DNA from: Ruminococcus sp.
GTDB taxonomy: Bacteria; Bacillota; Clostridia; Oscillospirales; Ruminococcaceae
Reading direction: 5' to 3'
NCBI RefSeq assembly: GCF_019423705.1
Contig: NZ_JAHZAX010000008.1
Location: forward strand, 101,495 to 165,494
DNA length: 64,000 nt
Of the stretch, positions 52,601 through 59,825 are shown in pieces (the first letter of the stretch is position 1; every line of letters begins with the position of its first letter). The notes beneath the pieces were generated by a model that saw only the letters and a program-made list of their open reading frames with translations, was not told the origin of the DNA and did not search any database. A program made the translations under genes and the position numbers.

Positions 52601-52630
52601 CAGCAGATCAATTCAGTATACAGCAGATAA
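49601..52630 (+). CDS. mobL: MobL-type relaxase fused to Sel1-like repeats
   Basis: 1009 aa. The N-terminal ~330 residues match MobL relaxases (PAVVFSLGFT, EYMDRPEAFD, YGVVSFDDNFL) with the HUH-type metal motif HTNTDNVHIHFS at about 148-159. It nicks oriT and pilots ssDNA through the channel. A disordered acidic linker (~340-430) contains DAHLSEKN, also present in the VirD4-like protein. Residues ~440-970 are about a dozen Sel1/TPR-like repeats (LGKMYDNGLGTDQD, YTLGKLYLTQDRIVEAEQ...). Standard MobL is shorter; the repeat half is likely a protein-interaction scaffold. Confidence 0.9.
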   Translation: MSTPAVVFSLGFTYNWAIGGYDFLEYMDRPEAFDKTKHLEDEYKDFIDYMSNKEKSDGLFNADSDLLNEEDKNRYRELETVSRAAGCPKYYGVVSFDDNFLLENGIKTADGKLDIHRIKELGREGINAMISTSNKLDNDNVYWTGAIHTNTDNVHIHFSICEYERREDRCKVYRDKDCIEVKAFDKLKSKIVNRVLGCDYSKQLTELERSVIKADLGKGYSSCREQLIQLADKLPPEGGWQYGRPKMKPYRTAIDRTVDSIISSDAQLSDAWQRYNKMLDERTEYLRKIYGEGERHLYCNFKTNRIENFYKELGNQLLGDLTPIAEQIRASALPQAHPPENKKVSAFLPGIPDDIYAGYFDPSENEMPNSLYANYNDDKYDQQIELDAHLSEKNLDYDEQFFYNDDLVLYADEIDHPTEKKTESPASRIEWSKKYKLSLDYMYGKSEGEQTIVEKDARKALSLLLEESRSGNILATHDLGKLYSKMLKDEPNSSELSTQYYEKALQKFEELLKRHNSKWETSYLNYRIGKMYDNGLGTDQDHTVTRQHYEAANDNKYAYFSLGNMYKYGTGVEIDMTKAVEYYQKAVKCKGGMPYASYALGKAYETGHGVSADTQKAYKLYSSALSSFEAMYRKNQGENLCYKIGIMYMNGQGTVPDMERAEQYLLESNKSDNVYAKYALGKLYMTAEKLDVAKAENYLKQFIELDTDESGIGSYTLGKLYLMQDRIGEAEQLFIRSAASGNVYSAFSLGKMYMSEELQDNNKAEQYLKQYIAGSDDQLGIGYYTLGKLYLTQDRIVEAEQSFIKSADKNNAYAAFALGRMYLTQDRIDEAEQYLISSAEKENPYAAYRLGKLYLTEDRLDYQKAAQYLKISADTTNNEYAQYTLGKIYLSSECYDRDMAEKYLMESAGQNNPYAQLRLAMLYSSENKYKQAEYWLKLSAQNGNDYAKQLLENRIECRTTKVQLASTTNSVLRRLYSDMLCKTQQLLAEAERDEQEQKYKQQINSVYSR

Positions 52631-52641
52631 TCACGAACAGA

Positions 52642-52659
52642 CCTACCACGTGTGACAGA
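52642..52659. promoter_or_regulatory. ICE palindrome site 3 (degenerate)
   Basis: CCTACCACGTGTGACAGA: the left arm is perfect and the right arm partly decayed. Located just before the virD4-like RBS. Confidence 0.55.
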
Positions 52660-52675
52660 TAGAGGAGGTATCGTA

Positions 52676-54874
52676 ATGGAAAATGAGCACAAAGTTCTAT
52701 CAGCAATTGCAAGAGTTTTGCTGCTAATATCGCTTACATCAGCAATGGTCGTCTTAGTATGCTTTGCATTAAATGTATTAGATGAACTTTTGGCCGTCAA
52801 TAAAGCGGCTGTCGCAGACCAGAACAATGCAGGAGCAATCTGGGCTTCTTTTTCTATTCGGAAAGAATTTTTATGGACTAAACCTAAGAACTTTAAGATC
52901 AGCGACCTGATTTTCTTATCTTTTATTTTATCAGTTCTACTATTTGCAAAGATCACAAGGCAAATAGAGATAAACAGAGGATACAAAGATCTTGAAGGCA
53001 GCGACAGATGGGCTTCAAAAAGAGAACTCAACAAAAATCTCATAAAGATTCAAGAAAACAATCTTGAAAAAGCAGAACAGACAGGCCCACTCATCGCCTG
53101 CAAGTACGGCTATTTCTACGTTGACCCCAAAAACAATCATTCATTGATCATCGGTACAACCGGATCAGGTAAAACTCAAACCCACGTGCTTCAACAGGCG
53201 AGAGTCTTCGCTTGCGGCAAGGACAAGCAGTCTATAATATTCAATGATCCGAAAGGCGAGATTTTTTCTTCTACGTATCCGATAATGAAAAAAGAGAATT
53301 ATAATGTCGTCATCCTTAACCTTCGTGATACGAACAGAAGCTCAAGATGGAATCCATTGACCTTCATTATCAATGAATATGTATACTGTCGCAAAAATAA
53401 TATCGACCTTTCAAAAGTATCAGAGTACATTGATACAATGGCTTCCACGCTTACATACAACCCAAAGTCTGACCCAATATGGCCTTCATCAGCCAAGTCG
53501 CTGCTCTCGGCTCTAATACTCTATATGATCGAGCAAGGCTACGATAATGATCAGCTTGATAAGGTAAATATGCACTCTGTTTACCAGTTCTTCATCGAGT
53601 ATGGTCAGGAAACAGAAGAAACAGACGCTTTTGGTAATATAATAACCAAGAACAGGCTCGATGAAATATTTAAGGGCCTTCCCGTCGGATCGCTGGCAAA
53701 AGCAGCTTATGCTACATCTAATTTTGCAAAAGGTGATATGAGGGCGAGTATTTTTGCCACACTTGCTGATAACATTCGTATTTTTGGTCTTGACACAGGT
53801 ATAGCACAGCTCACATCTGGTAATGACATCGATCTCGATGCCCTTGTTAATTCTGAAAAACCATTTGTTATATATATGATAATTCCAGATGATCGCCCTA
53901 CAAGGCACGTAATTGCCTCAATGTTCATCAACCAAAGCTATCTGAGTATGGTGGAATATCTTACGAAGAGCGGCAAGAGCACGCTGAACAGACGTGTTAA
54001 CTACGTCCTTGACGAGTTCTGCAACCTTGTTACCATTCCAGGTATGGACAATAAAATAACAGTTTCAAGAAGCCGTAACATAGGCTGGCATTTATATATT
54101 CAAGGTCTGAATCAGTTAGACTCGAAGTACCCTGACGATTCAAAGACTATTCGTGAAAACTGTGCAAACTGGGTATACATCTACTCAGGCGATCCAGATA
54201 CCAATCAGTTCATCAGTAATATCCTCGGCAGTCGAACAGTACAGTATAAGACGTACTCTGGCAAACTATCCGAGGAATTATCTGAGAACAGAGCATATAA
54301 GGGCAAACAGCTCAAGACACCAACAGAGCTCAGCGTACTGAAAGAGGGAGAGACTATTGTCAAGCACCATCGTATGTACCCGATCGAGTCTAATTTCAAA
54401 TTTTTCTACAAGCTCAAACTTGAGACTGCTGAGCTGGATGAGATCACTTTCTCTTCGGATCGAGTACCGCTTTCTGAGACATTATTTCCATTCAAATATC
54501 TCGAGCCGAACAGCCGTGAAAAAATCAAGGCCATTGCAGACAAGGATGCTCATCTTTCCGAAAAGAACAGTACACCTCCAAACGAGTCTTCACAGCTGGC
54601 TAAGGATGCACCCAGCGCTGTCCCGAACAGATTTGTTAATTCACCTGAAAGTGTCATCATATCGCCTCAGAAAGCTGCTCTGGAGGCAATCAATCAAGCC
54701 ACAAACGGTGAATGGAGCAGAGCTATGCAGGAGATAGATATAGAAGCGCTAGAAAGACTGCTCAATAGAGCCAAAATAAAAAACAGAAGCACCATAACAG
54801 ACGAACAGTTTGAAATGCTGAGCAATATGATACTCAGAAAGAAACAGCAGACTGTTTTATCAAATATAATGTAA
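52676..54874 (+). CDS. virD4: VirD4/TraG-type coupling protein
   Basis: ATG 52676 with GAGGAGGT upstream. 732 aa: two N-terminal helices (AIARVLLLISLTSAMVVLVC, LIFLSFILSVLLFA), Walker A at about 160-167 (GTTGSGKTQT), Walker B near 443 (VNYVLDEFCNL) and the TraG C-terminal region. It brings the relaxase-DNA complex to VirB4. The disordered tail (~610-700) carries DAHLSEKN, shared with the relaxase linker. Confidence 0.95.
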   Translation: MENEHKVLSAIARVLLLISLTSAMVVLVCFALNVLDELLAVNKAAVADQNNAGAIWASFSIRKEFLWTKPKNFKISDLIFLSFILSVLLFAKITRQIEINRGYKDLEGSDRWASKRELNKNLIKIQENNLEKAEQTGPLIACKYGYFYVDPKNNHSLIIGTTGSGKTQTHVLQQARVFACGKDKQSIIFNDPKGEIFSSTYPIMKKENYNVVILNLRDTNRSSRWNPLTFIINEYVYCRKNNIDLSKVSEYIDTMASTLTYNPKSDPIWPSSAKSLLSALILYMIEQGYDNDQLDKVNMHSVYQFFIEYGQETEETDAFGNIITKNRLDEIFKGLPVGSLAKAAYATSNFAKGDMRASIFATLADNIRIFGLDTGIAQLTSGNDIDLDALVNSEKPFVIYMIIPDDRPTRHVIASMFINQSYLSMVEYLTKSGKSTLNRRVNYVLDEFCNLVTIPGMDNKITVSRSRNIGWHLYIQGLNQLDSKYPDDSKTIRENCANWVYIYSGDPDTNQFISNILGSRTVQYKTYSGKLSEELSENRAYKGKQLKTPTELSVLKEGETIVKHHRMYPIESNFKFFYKLKLETAELDEITFSSDRVPLSETLFPFKYLEPNSREKIKAIADKDAHLSEKNSTPPNESSQLAKDAPSAVPNRFVNSPESVIISPQKAALEAINQATNGEWSRAMQEIDIEALERLLNRAKIKNRSTITDEQFEMLSNMILRKKQQTVLSNIM

Positions 54875-54885
54875 AGAGGATAAGT

Positions 54886-55677
54886 ATGAAGTTCAGCTAT
54901 TATTATCTGCCGAACAGCCTTGTAGAAAAGAAAATGCTGCCATCAGATTTTGCTGTGGCAGCATTTTTATATTCTATGGCACAAGCTTACGGCAATCGCA
55001 ATATGTATGGCATATACGTAAAAGTCAAGCAAACAACTATCGCTGAAGCCTGCGGAATAAGCGTAGAGTCGGTCGCAAGAGCCACTAAAAGGCTAATTGG
55101 CTTGGGTGTAATCATATCACGTGAACGCAGCATAAAGGCTAATAGACACCTTGGCACTTATACATACACGCTCCAGGATATCAATGACCATTTCTTTCGG
55201 GTGGATAGAAAAGCAGCAAAAAAATTAACAGCCAAAGAGCTAAGATGTTATTGCTTATTCTGCAAATGCAAACAGAATAGTAATAAGATGTTTTTCCACA
55301 GCTATTCTGATCTATCAAAAATGCTTGGAATGAAGCGAAGCGAGCTTATGGCTGTGGTGGACAAGCTTATACACCTAAAGGTAATACATAAGCGTTATCA
55401 AATAACTGCCTGCGGAGATTTTGGAGAGAACAGATACTTCGTTTTTGAGTTTGTAACTGGGCGCATCAGAAAAAAATGCAAAAAAAGAACCGCCCTGCGA
55501 AGCGGTTCTCAAACAGTTACTAATCCAAAATGCGTTACCAGAATAATGGATTTGACTACATTGTACCACCAAAAGTGGTATCTGTCAAGTGTTTTCATTA
55601 AATTTTTGCAAAAAAATAATTCTGGGCGTAATTTTTGGTTTAAAGGTAGGGGCAATTTTGACAGGTCATATCTATGA
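54886..55677 (+). CDS. Helix-turn-helix replication-initiator-like protein
   Basis: 263 aa. An N-terminal winged-helix domain (DFAVAAFLYSMAQAYGN, TTIAEACGISVESVARATKRL), a second HTH (SYSDLSKMLGMKRSELMAVV), then EN-RYFVFEFV and a tail without recognised structure. The pattern is like plasmid/ICE RepA or DnaD-like initiators. The tail from ~200 on overlaps a minus-strand promoter-terminator unit (candidate antisense RNA), which suggests copy-number type control, or that the original gene ended earlier. The stop overlaps the next ORF's longest frame. Confidence 0.68.
   Translation: MKFSYYYLPNSLVEKKMLPSDFAVAAFLYSMAQAYGNRNMYGIYVKVKQTTIAEACGISVESVARATKRLIGLGVIISRERSIKANRHLGTYTYTLQDINDHFFRVDRKAAKKLTAKELRCYCLFCKCKQNSNKMFFHSYSDLSKMLGMKRSELMAVVDKLIHLKVIHKRYQITACGDFGENRYFVFEFVTGRIRKKCKKRTALRSGSQTVTNPKCVTRIMDLTTLYHQKWYLSSVFIKFLQKNNSGRNFWFKGRGNFDRSYL
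55478..55555 (-). ncRNA. Candidate antisense sRNA inside the rep-like gene
   Basis: On the minus strand a consensus promoter, TTGACA (55583-55588), N17, TACAAT (55560-55565), is followed by ~45 nt and an intrinsic terminator: AGAACCGC/GCGGTTCT (55486-55509) with a T7 tract on the minus strand. Predicted ~75-nt RNA antisense to the 3' part of the rep-like mRNA. A palindrome TACCAC-CAAAA-GTGGTA (55564-55580) overlaps the promoter spacer and could be an operator. Confidence 0.62.
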
Positions 55678-55733
55678 CCCACTTAGTTTTATCCTTCCGA
55701 AAAAGAAAAATATTAATCTTAGGAGACTATGTT

Positions 55734-57695
55734 ATGATTAAAGACAAGACTTTGTATGATTTACAAAACATTGTACGTAAATTGAGATCAGAGGGCAACC
55801 CGATCGATGACATTCGCCGATTTACATTTCAGCTGATATTCTGCTTTTACTGCGAGGCCTGCGGCGTTTTTTTCGGCAAACCGTTCTCACAAACCATTCT
55901 GCACACAAGAACCGAGCTTCTTTCTGCCGAATTAATGAAGTTTTTGCGCTATCTGCCACCCGTATTGGAGAGACCAGAGCGCATTTTTCTTTCGGAGGAT
56001 ATACACTCCGCACTCAAACGGTTATGTGCTATGTCTTGGAAAGAGATCAATCCAAGCCTATTCGGGGCGATTCATCAATCAATTATGGACTCAGTTGACC
56101 AACGTTCAACAGGTACACACTACACATCGCTTGAAAACGTCCATCGTGTTATAGATAATCTGCTCCTGGATCAACTGCTCGACGAATATGCTGATAATTA
56201 TGACAATGCAGAACAGCTGAAACAGCTTAACGAGCGCATTTGCAGCTTAAAGATACTTGATCCTGCTTGTGGCGGCGGCAATTATCTTATCGAGACGTAT
56301 CTGAGCCTTTCTGCTCTGGAATCTGAAATATTTCTGAGAACAGGAGCTTTGACGCAAACTCTGAAATTGCAGCAATTCACCGGAATAGAGCTGTCTGAAG
56401 ACGCAGCTAAAATTTGCAGAACAGCGTTATTTACGTCTGGCAGGATGGAGGAAATACGATTTGCCGAACAGTTTGGCACTCCCCTCTCGCCTGTTGATAT
56501 GTGCAATACAGGAAATATTATCTGCGCCGATGCTCTTTCGTATGACTGGAATAAAATCAATGCAGATTACATTGTCGGAAATCCGCCTTTTATGTTCAAC
56601 CACAAAGAACAGTCTTTGATCCAATCAGCTGTCTTTGCAGACGAAACAGCCGCTGCCGTTGACTACTCCGCAGGCTGGCTCATCAAAAGTGCAAAATATA
56701 TGTCAGAGCACAAACATACAGAATGCGCTCTGCTCACCGTCAATTCTGTATGCCAGGGACGTCAGGTTCGATATATTTGGAAACCAATAACCGAGAAATA
56801 TAAAATGCACATTAATTGGGCATATCAAAGCTTCCGCTGGATTTCAGATATTTCAAATGCCAAGATCGATATCAGCTGTGTAATAACCGCATTCTCTGCG
56901 ATTGATCATTTTCCAAAACAGATCATCAGCATAACTGACGGTGAAAATGAAAAGCGCCGAACAGTAGACCACATCAACGCCTATCTGACCGATTATGATG
57001 ACATCTATCTTTATCCCAATGGAATCAATGATACATGCCCGCCTATGATCCTTGGCAACCGAACAGAAACCGAAATATTAAGCAAACTGGAATCAGAACA
57101 GAAGGCAGCTGAGGGTAACTCGATATGCAGATATGTAACCGCCGATAATATGCTATCTACGCTTATTCGTCAATATGTGGTTTCTGACAAAGGCTATAAT
57201 AACAGTATTGTGATTCCGAGGCATTCTTCTGAGAAGAGAAAATACATTCCTATGCTTTATTTACCTGGTGTGCAAATACTGGTCAATGGCTCTGTTCATA
57301 TCATCCCAAACGGCAACCTTTTTCTTTTCGGTATGCTGACCTCGTCTATGCACAACGCCTGGGTCAAGTTATTCTGCGGACGTCTTGATATGCGGATCAG
57401 GTATTCTAATACACTTTGCTATAACAACTTTCCGTTTCCGGAACATATTTCAAACATTCAGCAAGCACATATCGCAAAGGCTGCACAACGCATTTTATCA
57501 ATCCGAGAAAAGTATTCCTCCATTACCCTTGGAAAACTGTATAACGATCTTCCGCCCGATCTATTATTAGCCCATATTACCTTAGATCAAGCTGTTGAAG
57601 AGTTATACAGCGAACAGCTCTTTATTAATGACGATCAGCGTATTAGAGTGCTCATAGAACTCTATAATAAACAAAATGACGAACAGTCACTATGA
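55734..57695 (+). CDS. MmeI-like (type IIL) DNA methyltransferase without nuclease
   Basis: ATG 55734 with AGGAGA upstream. 653 aa. Helical spacer domain as in MmeI (RRFTFQLIFCFYCEACGVFF, SLFGAIHQSIMDSVDQRSTG, HYTSLENVHRVIDNLLLD), SAM motif I at ~175 (LDPACGGGNYL) and motif IV at ~282 (VGNPPFMFN), then a target recognition region. MmeI enzymes are ~900 aa with an N-terminal PD-(D/E)xK nuclease; that part is absent here, so it should methylate only. It may mask the ICE from restriction after transfer. Confidence 0.82.
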   Translation: MIKDKTLYDLQNIVRKLRSEGNPIDDIRRFTFQLIFCFYCEACGVFFGKPFSQTILHTRTELLSAELMKFLRYLPPVLERPERIFLSEDIHSALKRLCAMSWKEINPSLFGAIHQSIMDSVDQRSTGTHYTSLENVHRVIDNLLLDQLLDEYADNYDNAEQLKQLNERICSLKILDPACGGGNYLIETYLSLSALESEIFLRTGALTQTLKLQQFTGIELSEDAAKICRTALFTSGRMEEIRFAEQFGTPLSPVDMCNTGNIICADALSYDWNKINADYIVGNPPFMFNHKEQSLIQSAVFADETAAAVDYSAGWLIKSAKYMSEHKHTECALLTVNSVCQGRQVRYIWKPITEKYKMHINWAYQSFRWISDISNAKIDISCVITAFSAIDHFPKQIISITDGENEKRRTVDHINAYLTDYDDIYLYPNGINDTCPPMILGNRTETEILSKLESEQKAAEGNSICRYVTADNMLSTLIRQYVVSDKGYNNSIVIPRHSSEKRKYIPMLYLPGVQILVNGSVHIIPNGNLFLFGMLTSSMHNAWVKLFCGRLDMRIRYSNTLCYNNFPFPEHISNIQQAHIAKAAQRILSIREKYSSITLGKLYNDLPPDLLLAHITLDQAVEELYSEQLFINDDQRIRVLIELYNKQNDEQSL

Positions 57696-57737
57696 TCTGC
57701 CCGTCATTTCAAACTATTTTTGTTACTCGTAAAATAA

Positions 57738-57768
57738 ATGCTCCTAGTGCACTTAACACTAGGAGCAT
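57738..57768. terminator. Bidirectional terminator between methyltransferase and toxin 1
   Basis: TGCTCCTAGTG / CACTAGGAGCA stem with a 7-nt loop and A/T flanks, between convergent genes. Confidence 0.85.
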
Positions 57769-57779
57769 AGAAAACTATC

Positions 57780-58442
57780 TCAACGTGATCTGCCTGTATG
57801 CCTGCGCCGACGTATTACAGCTGAACGTGGGGTAGACAGCTCTGCGCTCGCAGAAACAGCTTTTTCTTTCGGTTCGTACTCATTTGACTGTGTTTTAGCC
57901 AAACGTCTTTCAAGAACAGCCTCAAGTTTTCTGAAGTCACAGCAGCGACGACAAAGATTGATATTCTCAGCTGAATGATTAAGTCTCAAATCATAGAGTT
58001 TTCTAGCCTTACGTGAAATTAAATCTTGATTATTTTGACACCAATCCAATTCCTTAGTTAATCTCTTCTTGTTATTTCTCTGTTGCTTATTATCGCTACT
58101 ATGTATTGCAATATCAATTGGTTGTATAACAGTATCATCAACTGGTATCATATTATTTAGATTTATACCTCCAATGGTTACATATGCGCCAAATTCATCC
58201 TTCATATTTTCATCAGGTATTTTTATAAAATCAACGGAATTCTTTTTATGCTTAAATTTCTCCTTATTTCCAGATGTCAACGGTACACAATACTTTTTAT
58301 TTTCAACAATAGTAACTATTCCAACAAAAGGCCGATCTTCCTTTCCCGTTTGTGGAGATACTGACATTACATTGCTATCAACATTATGCAAATCTCGAAT
58401 GTACTTTAAATCTACATAATAAAGCCTGAATTTCTCTTTCAT
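57780..58442 (-). CDS. toxN: Type III toxin, ToxN/AbiQ family (copy 1)
   Basis: 220 aa. The N-terminal ~165 residues follow the ToxN endoribonuclease pattern: YYVDLKYIRDL, PFVGIV, YCVPLTSGNKEKFKHKK and LNNMIPVDDTVI. A basic C-terminal tail (AVIRRRRHTGRSR) is shared with copy 2. Upstream on the same strand are a terminator hairpin and three 36-nt repeats from a consensus promoter, exactly the type III layout in which repeat RNA (ToxI) binds and neutralises the nuclease. Role: abortive phage defence or ICE maintenance. Key catalytic residues were not verified by structure. Confidence 0.88.
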   Translation of the reverse strand: MKEKFRLYYVDLKYIRDLHNVDSNVMSVSPQTGKEDRPFVGIVTIVENKKYCVPLTSGNKEKFKHKKNSVDFIKIPDENMKDEFGAYVTIGGINLNNMIPVDDTVIQPIDIAIHSSDNKQQRNNKKRLTKELDWCQNNQDLISRKARKLYDLRLNHSAENINLCRRCCDFRKLEAVLERRLAKTQSNEYEPKEKAVSASAELSTPRSAVIRRRRHTGRSR

Positions 58443-58465
58443 TATATTTTCCTCTCTATAAAAAA

Positions 58466-58495
58466 CTTTAGCTGCACCTCACGGTACAGCTAAAG
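58466..58495 (-). terminator. Terminator between antitoxin RNA 1 and toxin 1
   Basis: CTTTAGCTG/CAGCTAAAG hairpin with a U6 tract on the minus strand (58460-58465). In type III systems this leaky terminator sets the antitoxin:toxin ratio. Confidence 0.9.
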
Positions 58496-58500
58496 CACTA

Positions 58501-58608
58501 TCCCACTTCTACGGTAGGGTTCTCCTCTTTAGTCGGTCCCACTTCTACGGTAGGGTTCTCCTCTTTAGTCGGTCCCACTTCTACGGTAGGGTTCTCCTCT
58601 TTTTACAG
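58501..58608 (-). ncRNA. toxI: Type III antitoxin RNA 1 (three 36-nt repeats)
   Basis: Units at 58501-58536, 58537-58572 and 58573-58608; the first two are identical and the third differs in its last bases. The 36-nt period equals that of classical ToxI. Expected to be processed by ToxN into 36-nt pseudoknots. Confidence 0.9.
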
Positions 58609-58654
58609 AGATCAAAGACCTCCATATGATAAGCTACTGCTTACCGTCACATAT

Positions 58655-58683
58655 ATTATACACGATTACTTTGAAATTGTCAA
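58655..58683 (-). promoter_or_regulatory. Perfect promoter of antitoxin RNA 1
   Basis: On the minus strand TTGACA (58678-58683), exactly 17 nt, TATAAT (58655-58660). Strong constitutive type, as required for excess antitoxin RNA. Confidence 0.92.
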
Positions 58684-58691
58684 GTATTAAT

Positions 58692-59333
58692 CTAGCGTGA
58701 TCTGCTGGTATGCCTGCGCCGACGTATTACAGCCGGATGTGGTGTAGACAGTTCAGCACTTGCAGCAACAGCTTTTTCTTTCGGCTCATACCCATTTGCC
58801 TGTGTTTTTACCAAACGTTTTTCAAGAACAGCCTCAAGCTCCTTGAAATCACAGCAGCGTTGTGTCAGTTTAGGTGATTTTTCTGGACTTTGAGTAATTA
58901 AGCGATAAAGCTTATTCGCCTTTTTAATAATATTATCAATGTTATCATTGCACCAGTCAAGCTGATTATTTAACAACTCCTTATATGCCTTTTCTTTCGG
59001 AGTATCGCTACTGCTAGGACGAATATCTAATTTCTGAATTACATCATTGGAAACAGGGATCATATTATTAAAATTAAGCGCTCCAATTAAATGATTATTT
59101 GAATCCAGTATTTTAGAAAAATCAAGATCATTTTTCATTTTATTGTGCTTAGGCTTAGGAGAAGTCATTGGAATACAGTAACTATGCTGTTCCATAATAA
59201 TGATTATTCCCACAAAAGGTCGATTTTCCTTGTGTTGCTGGGGCGATGCTGACATAACTCTATCATCCGCATTAGCCAGATCACAAACATATTTCACATC
59301 TAATGTATACAGATGCAATCTATTCTTCTTCAT
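58692..59333 (-). CDS. toxN: Type III toxin, ToxN/AbiQ family (copy 2)
   Basis: ATG 59333 (AAGGTG upstream) is preferred over GTG 59342 because it aligns with copy 1. ~213 aa: LYTLDVKYVCDL, PFVGIIIIMEQHSYCIPMTS, FSKILDSNNHLIGALNFNNM, and the same tail ending AVIRRRRHTSRSR. Diverged from copy 1 in the core but nearly identical in the tail and flanks, showing tandem duplication followed by core divergence. Its own repeats, terminator and promoter lie upstream. Confidence 0.87.
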   Translation of the reverse strand: MKKNRLHLYTLDVKYVCDLANADDRVMSASPQQHKENRPFVGIIIIMEQHSYCIPMTSPKPKHNKMKNDLDFSKILDSNNHLIGALNFNNMIPVSNDVIQKLDIRPSSSDTPKEKAYKELLNNQLDWCNDNIDNIIKKANKLYRLITQSPEKSPKLTQRCCDFKELEAVLEKRLVKTQANGYEPKEKAVAASAELSTPHPAVIRRRRHTSRSR

Positions 59334-59361
59334 ATTTTTCACCTTATTTTTTCAATAAAAA

Positions 59362-59385
59362 GGCTGCGATATAATTACCGCAGCC
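59362..59385 (-). terminator. Terminator between antitoxin RNA 2 and toxin 2
   Basis: GGCTGCG/CGCAGCC hairpin, U5 tract on the minus strand. Confidence 0.82.
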
Positions 59386-59401
59386 AAAGTTCTTTTAAAG
59401 T

Positions 59402-59503
59402 TCCCACTCACAGTAGGGCCCACTGCTTTTAAAACTCCCACTTACGGTAGGGTCCACCGCTTTTAAAACTCCCATTCTTGGTAGGGTCCACCGCTTTTTA
59501 CGG
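59402..59503 (-). ncRNA. toxI: Type III antitoxin RNA 2 (three 34-nt repeats)
   Basis: Units at 59402-59435, 59436-59469 and 59470-59503, with several substitutions between units. The core (TCCCA..., GGTAGGG) resembles that of locus 1, but the period is 34 instead of 36 nt, suggesting a separate specificity. Confidence 0.88.
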
Positions 59504-59549
59504 AGGTCTAAAACCTCCATATGATAAGCTACTGCTTATCGTCACATAT

Positions 59550-59578
59550 ATTATACACGATTACTTTGAAATTGTCAA
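59550..59578 (-). promoter_or_regulatory. Perfect promoter of antitoxin RNA 2
   Basis: TTGACA (59573-59578), N17, TATAAT (59550-59555) on the minus strand; the whole promoter and leader match those of locus 1. Confidence 0.92.
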
Positions 59579-59586
59579 GTATAATC

Positions 59587-59667
59587 TTAACGTGATCTGC
59601 CTGTATGCCTGCGCCGACGTATTACAGCTGGATGTGGTGTATAATTTATCTCATATTTCTTTTTCAT
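59587..59667 (-). pseudogene. Stub of a third type III toxin gene
   Basis: 26 codons (MKKKYEINYTPHPAVIRRRR...GRSR) whose end equals the toxin tail. The core domain is deleted. Upstream hairpin 59693-59718 and a TATAAT on the minus strand are left from the antitoxin part. Confidence 0.75.
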
Positions 59668-59692
59668 ACTATTCCCTTTCAAACTAATCAAA

Positions 59693-59718
59693 ATCCCCCA
59701 GTACGACCCGTACTAGGG
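59693..59718 (-). terminator. Hairpin of the third, decayed type III locus
   Basis: CCCC-GTAC...GTAC-GGGG stem between a remnant promoter and the toxin stub; U-rich on the minus strand. Confidence 0.6.
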
Positions 59719-59825
59719 GAAAATCTTCAACTGGGATTTCTTTAAAGTGTTACCCTCGCACCTTATCTTCATTTATATTATACTCTACTTTTTTTGTAAA
59801 ATTTCAATTAAACTGCTACTAAAAG

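Noticed and set aside
55375..55572. 65-codon minus-strand protein in the rep-like gene
   Set aside because: The minus-strand signals there are better explained by a short RNA: the terminator lies inside this ORF.
58501..58608. CRISPR-like array
   Set aside because: Units follow each other with no spacers, and a promoter, terminator and ToxN gene surround them: type III antitoxin repeats.
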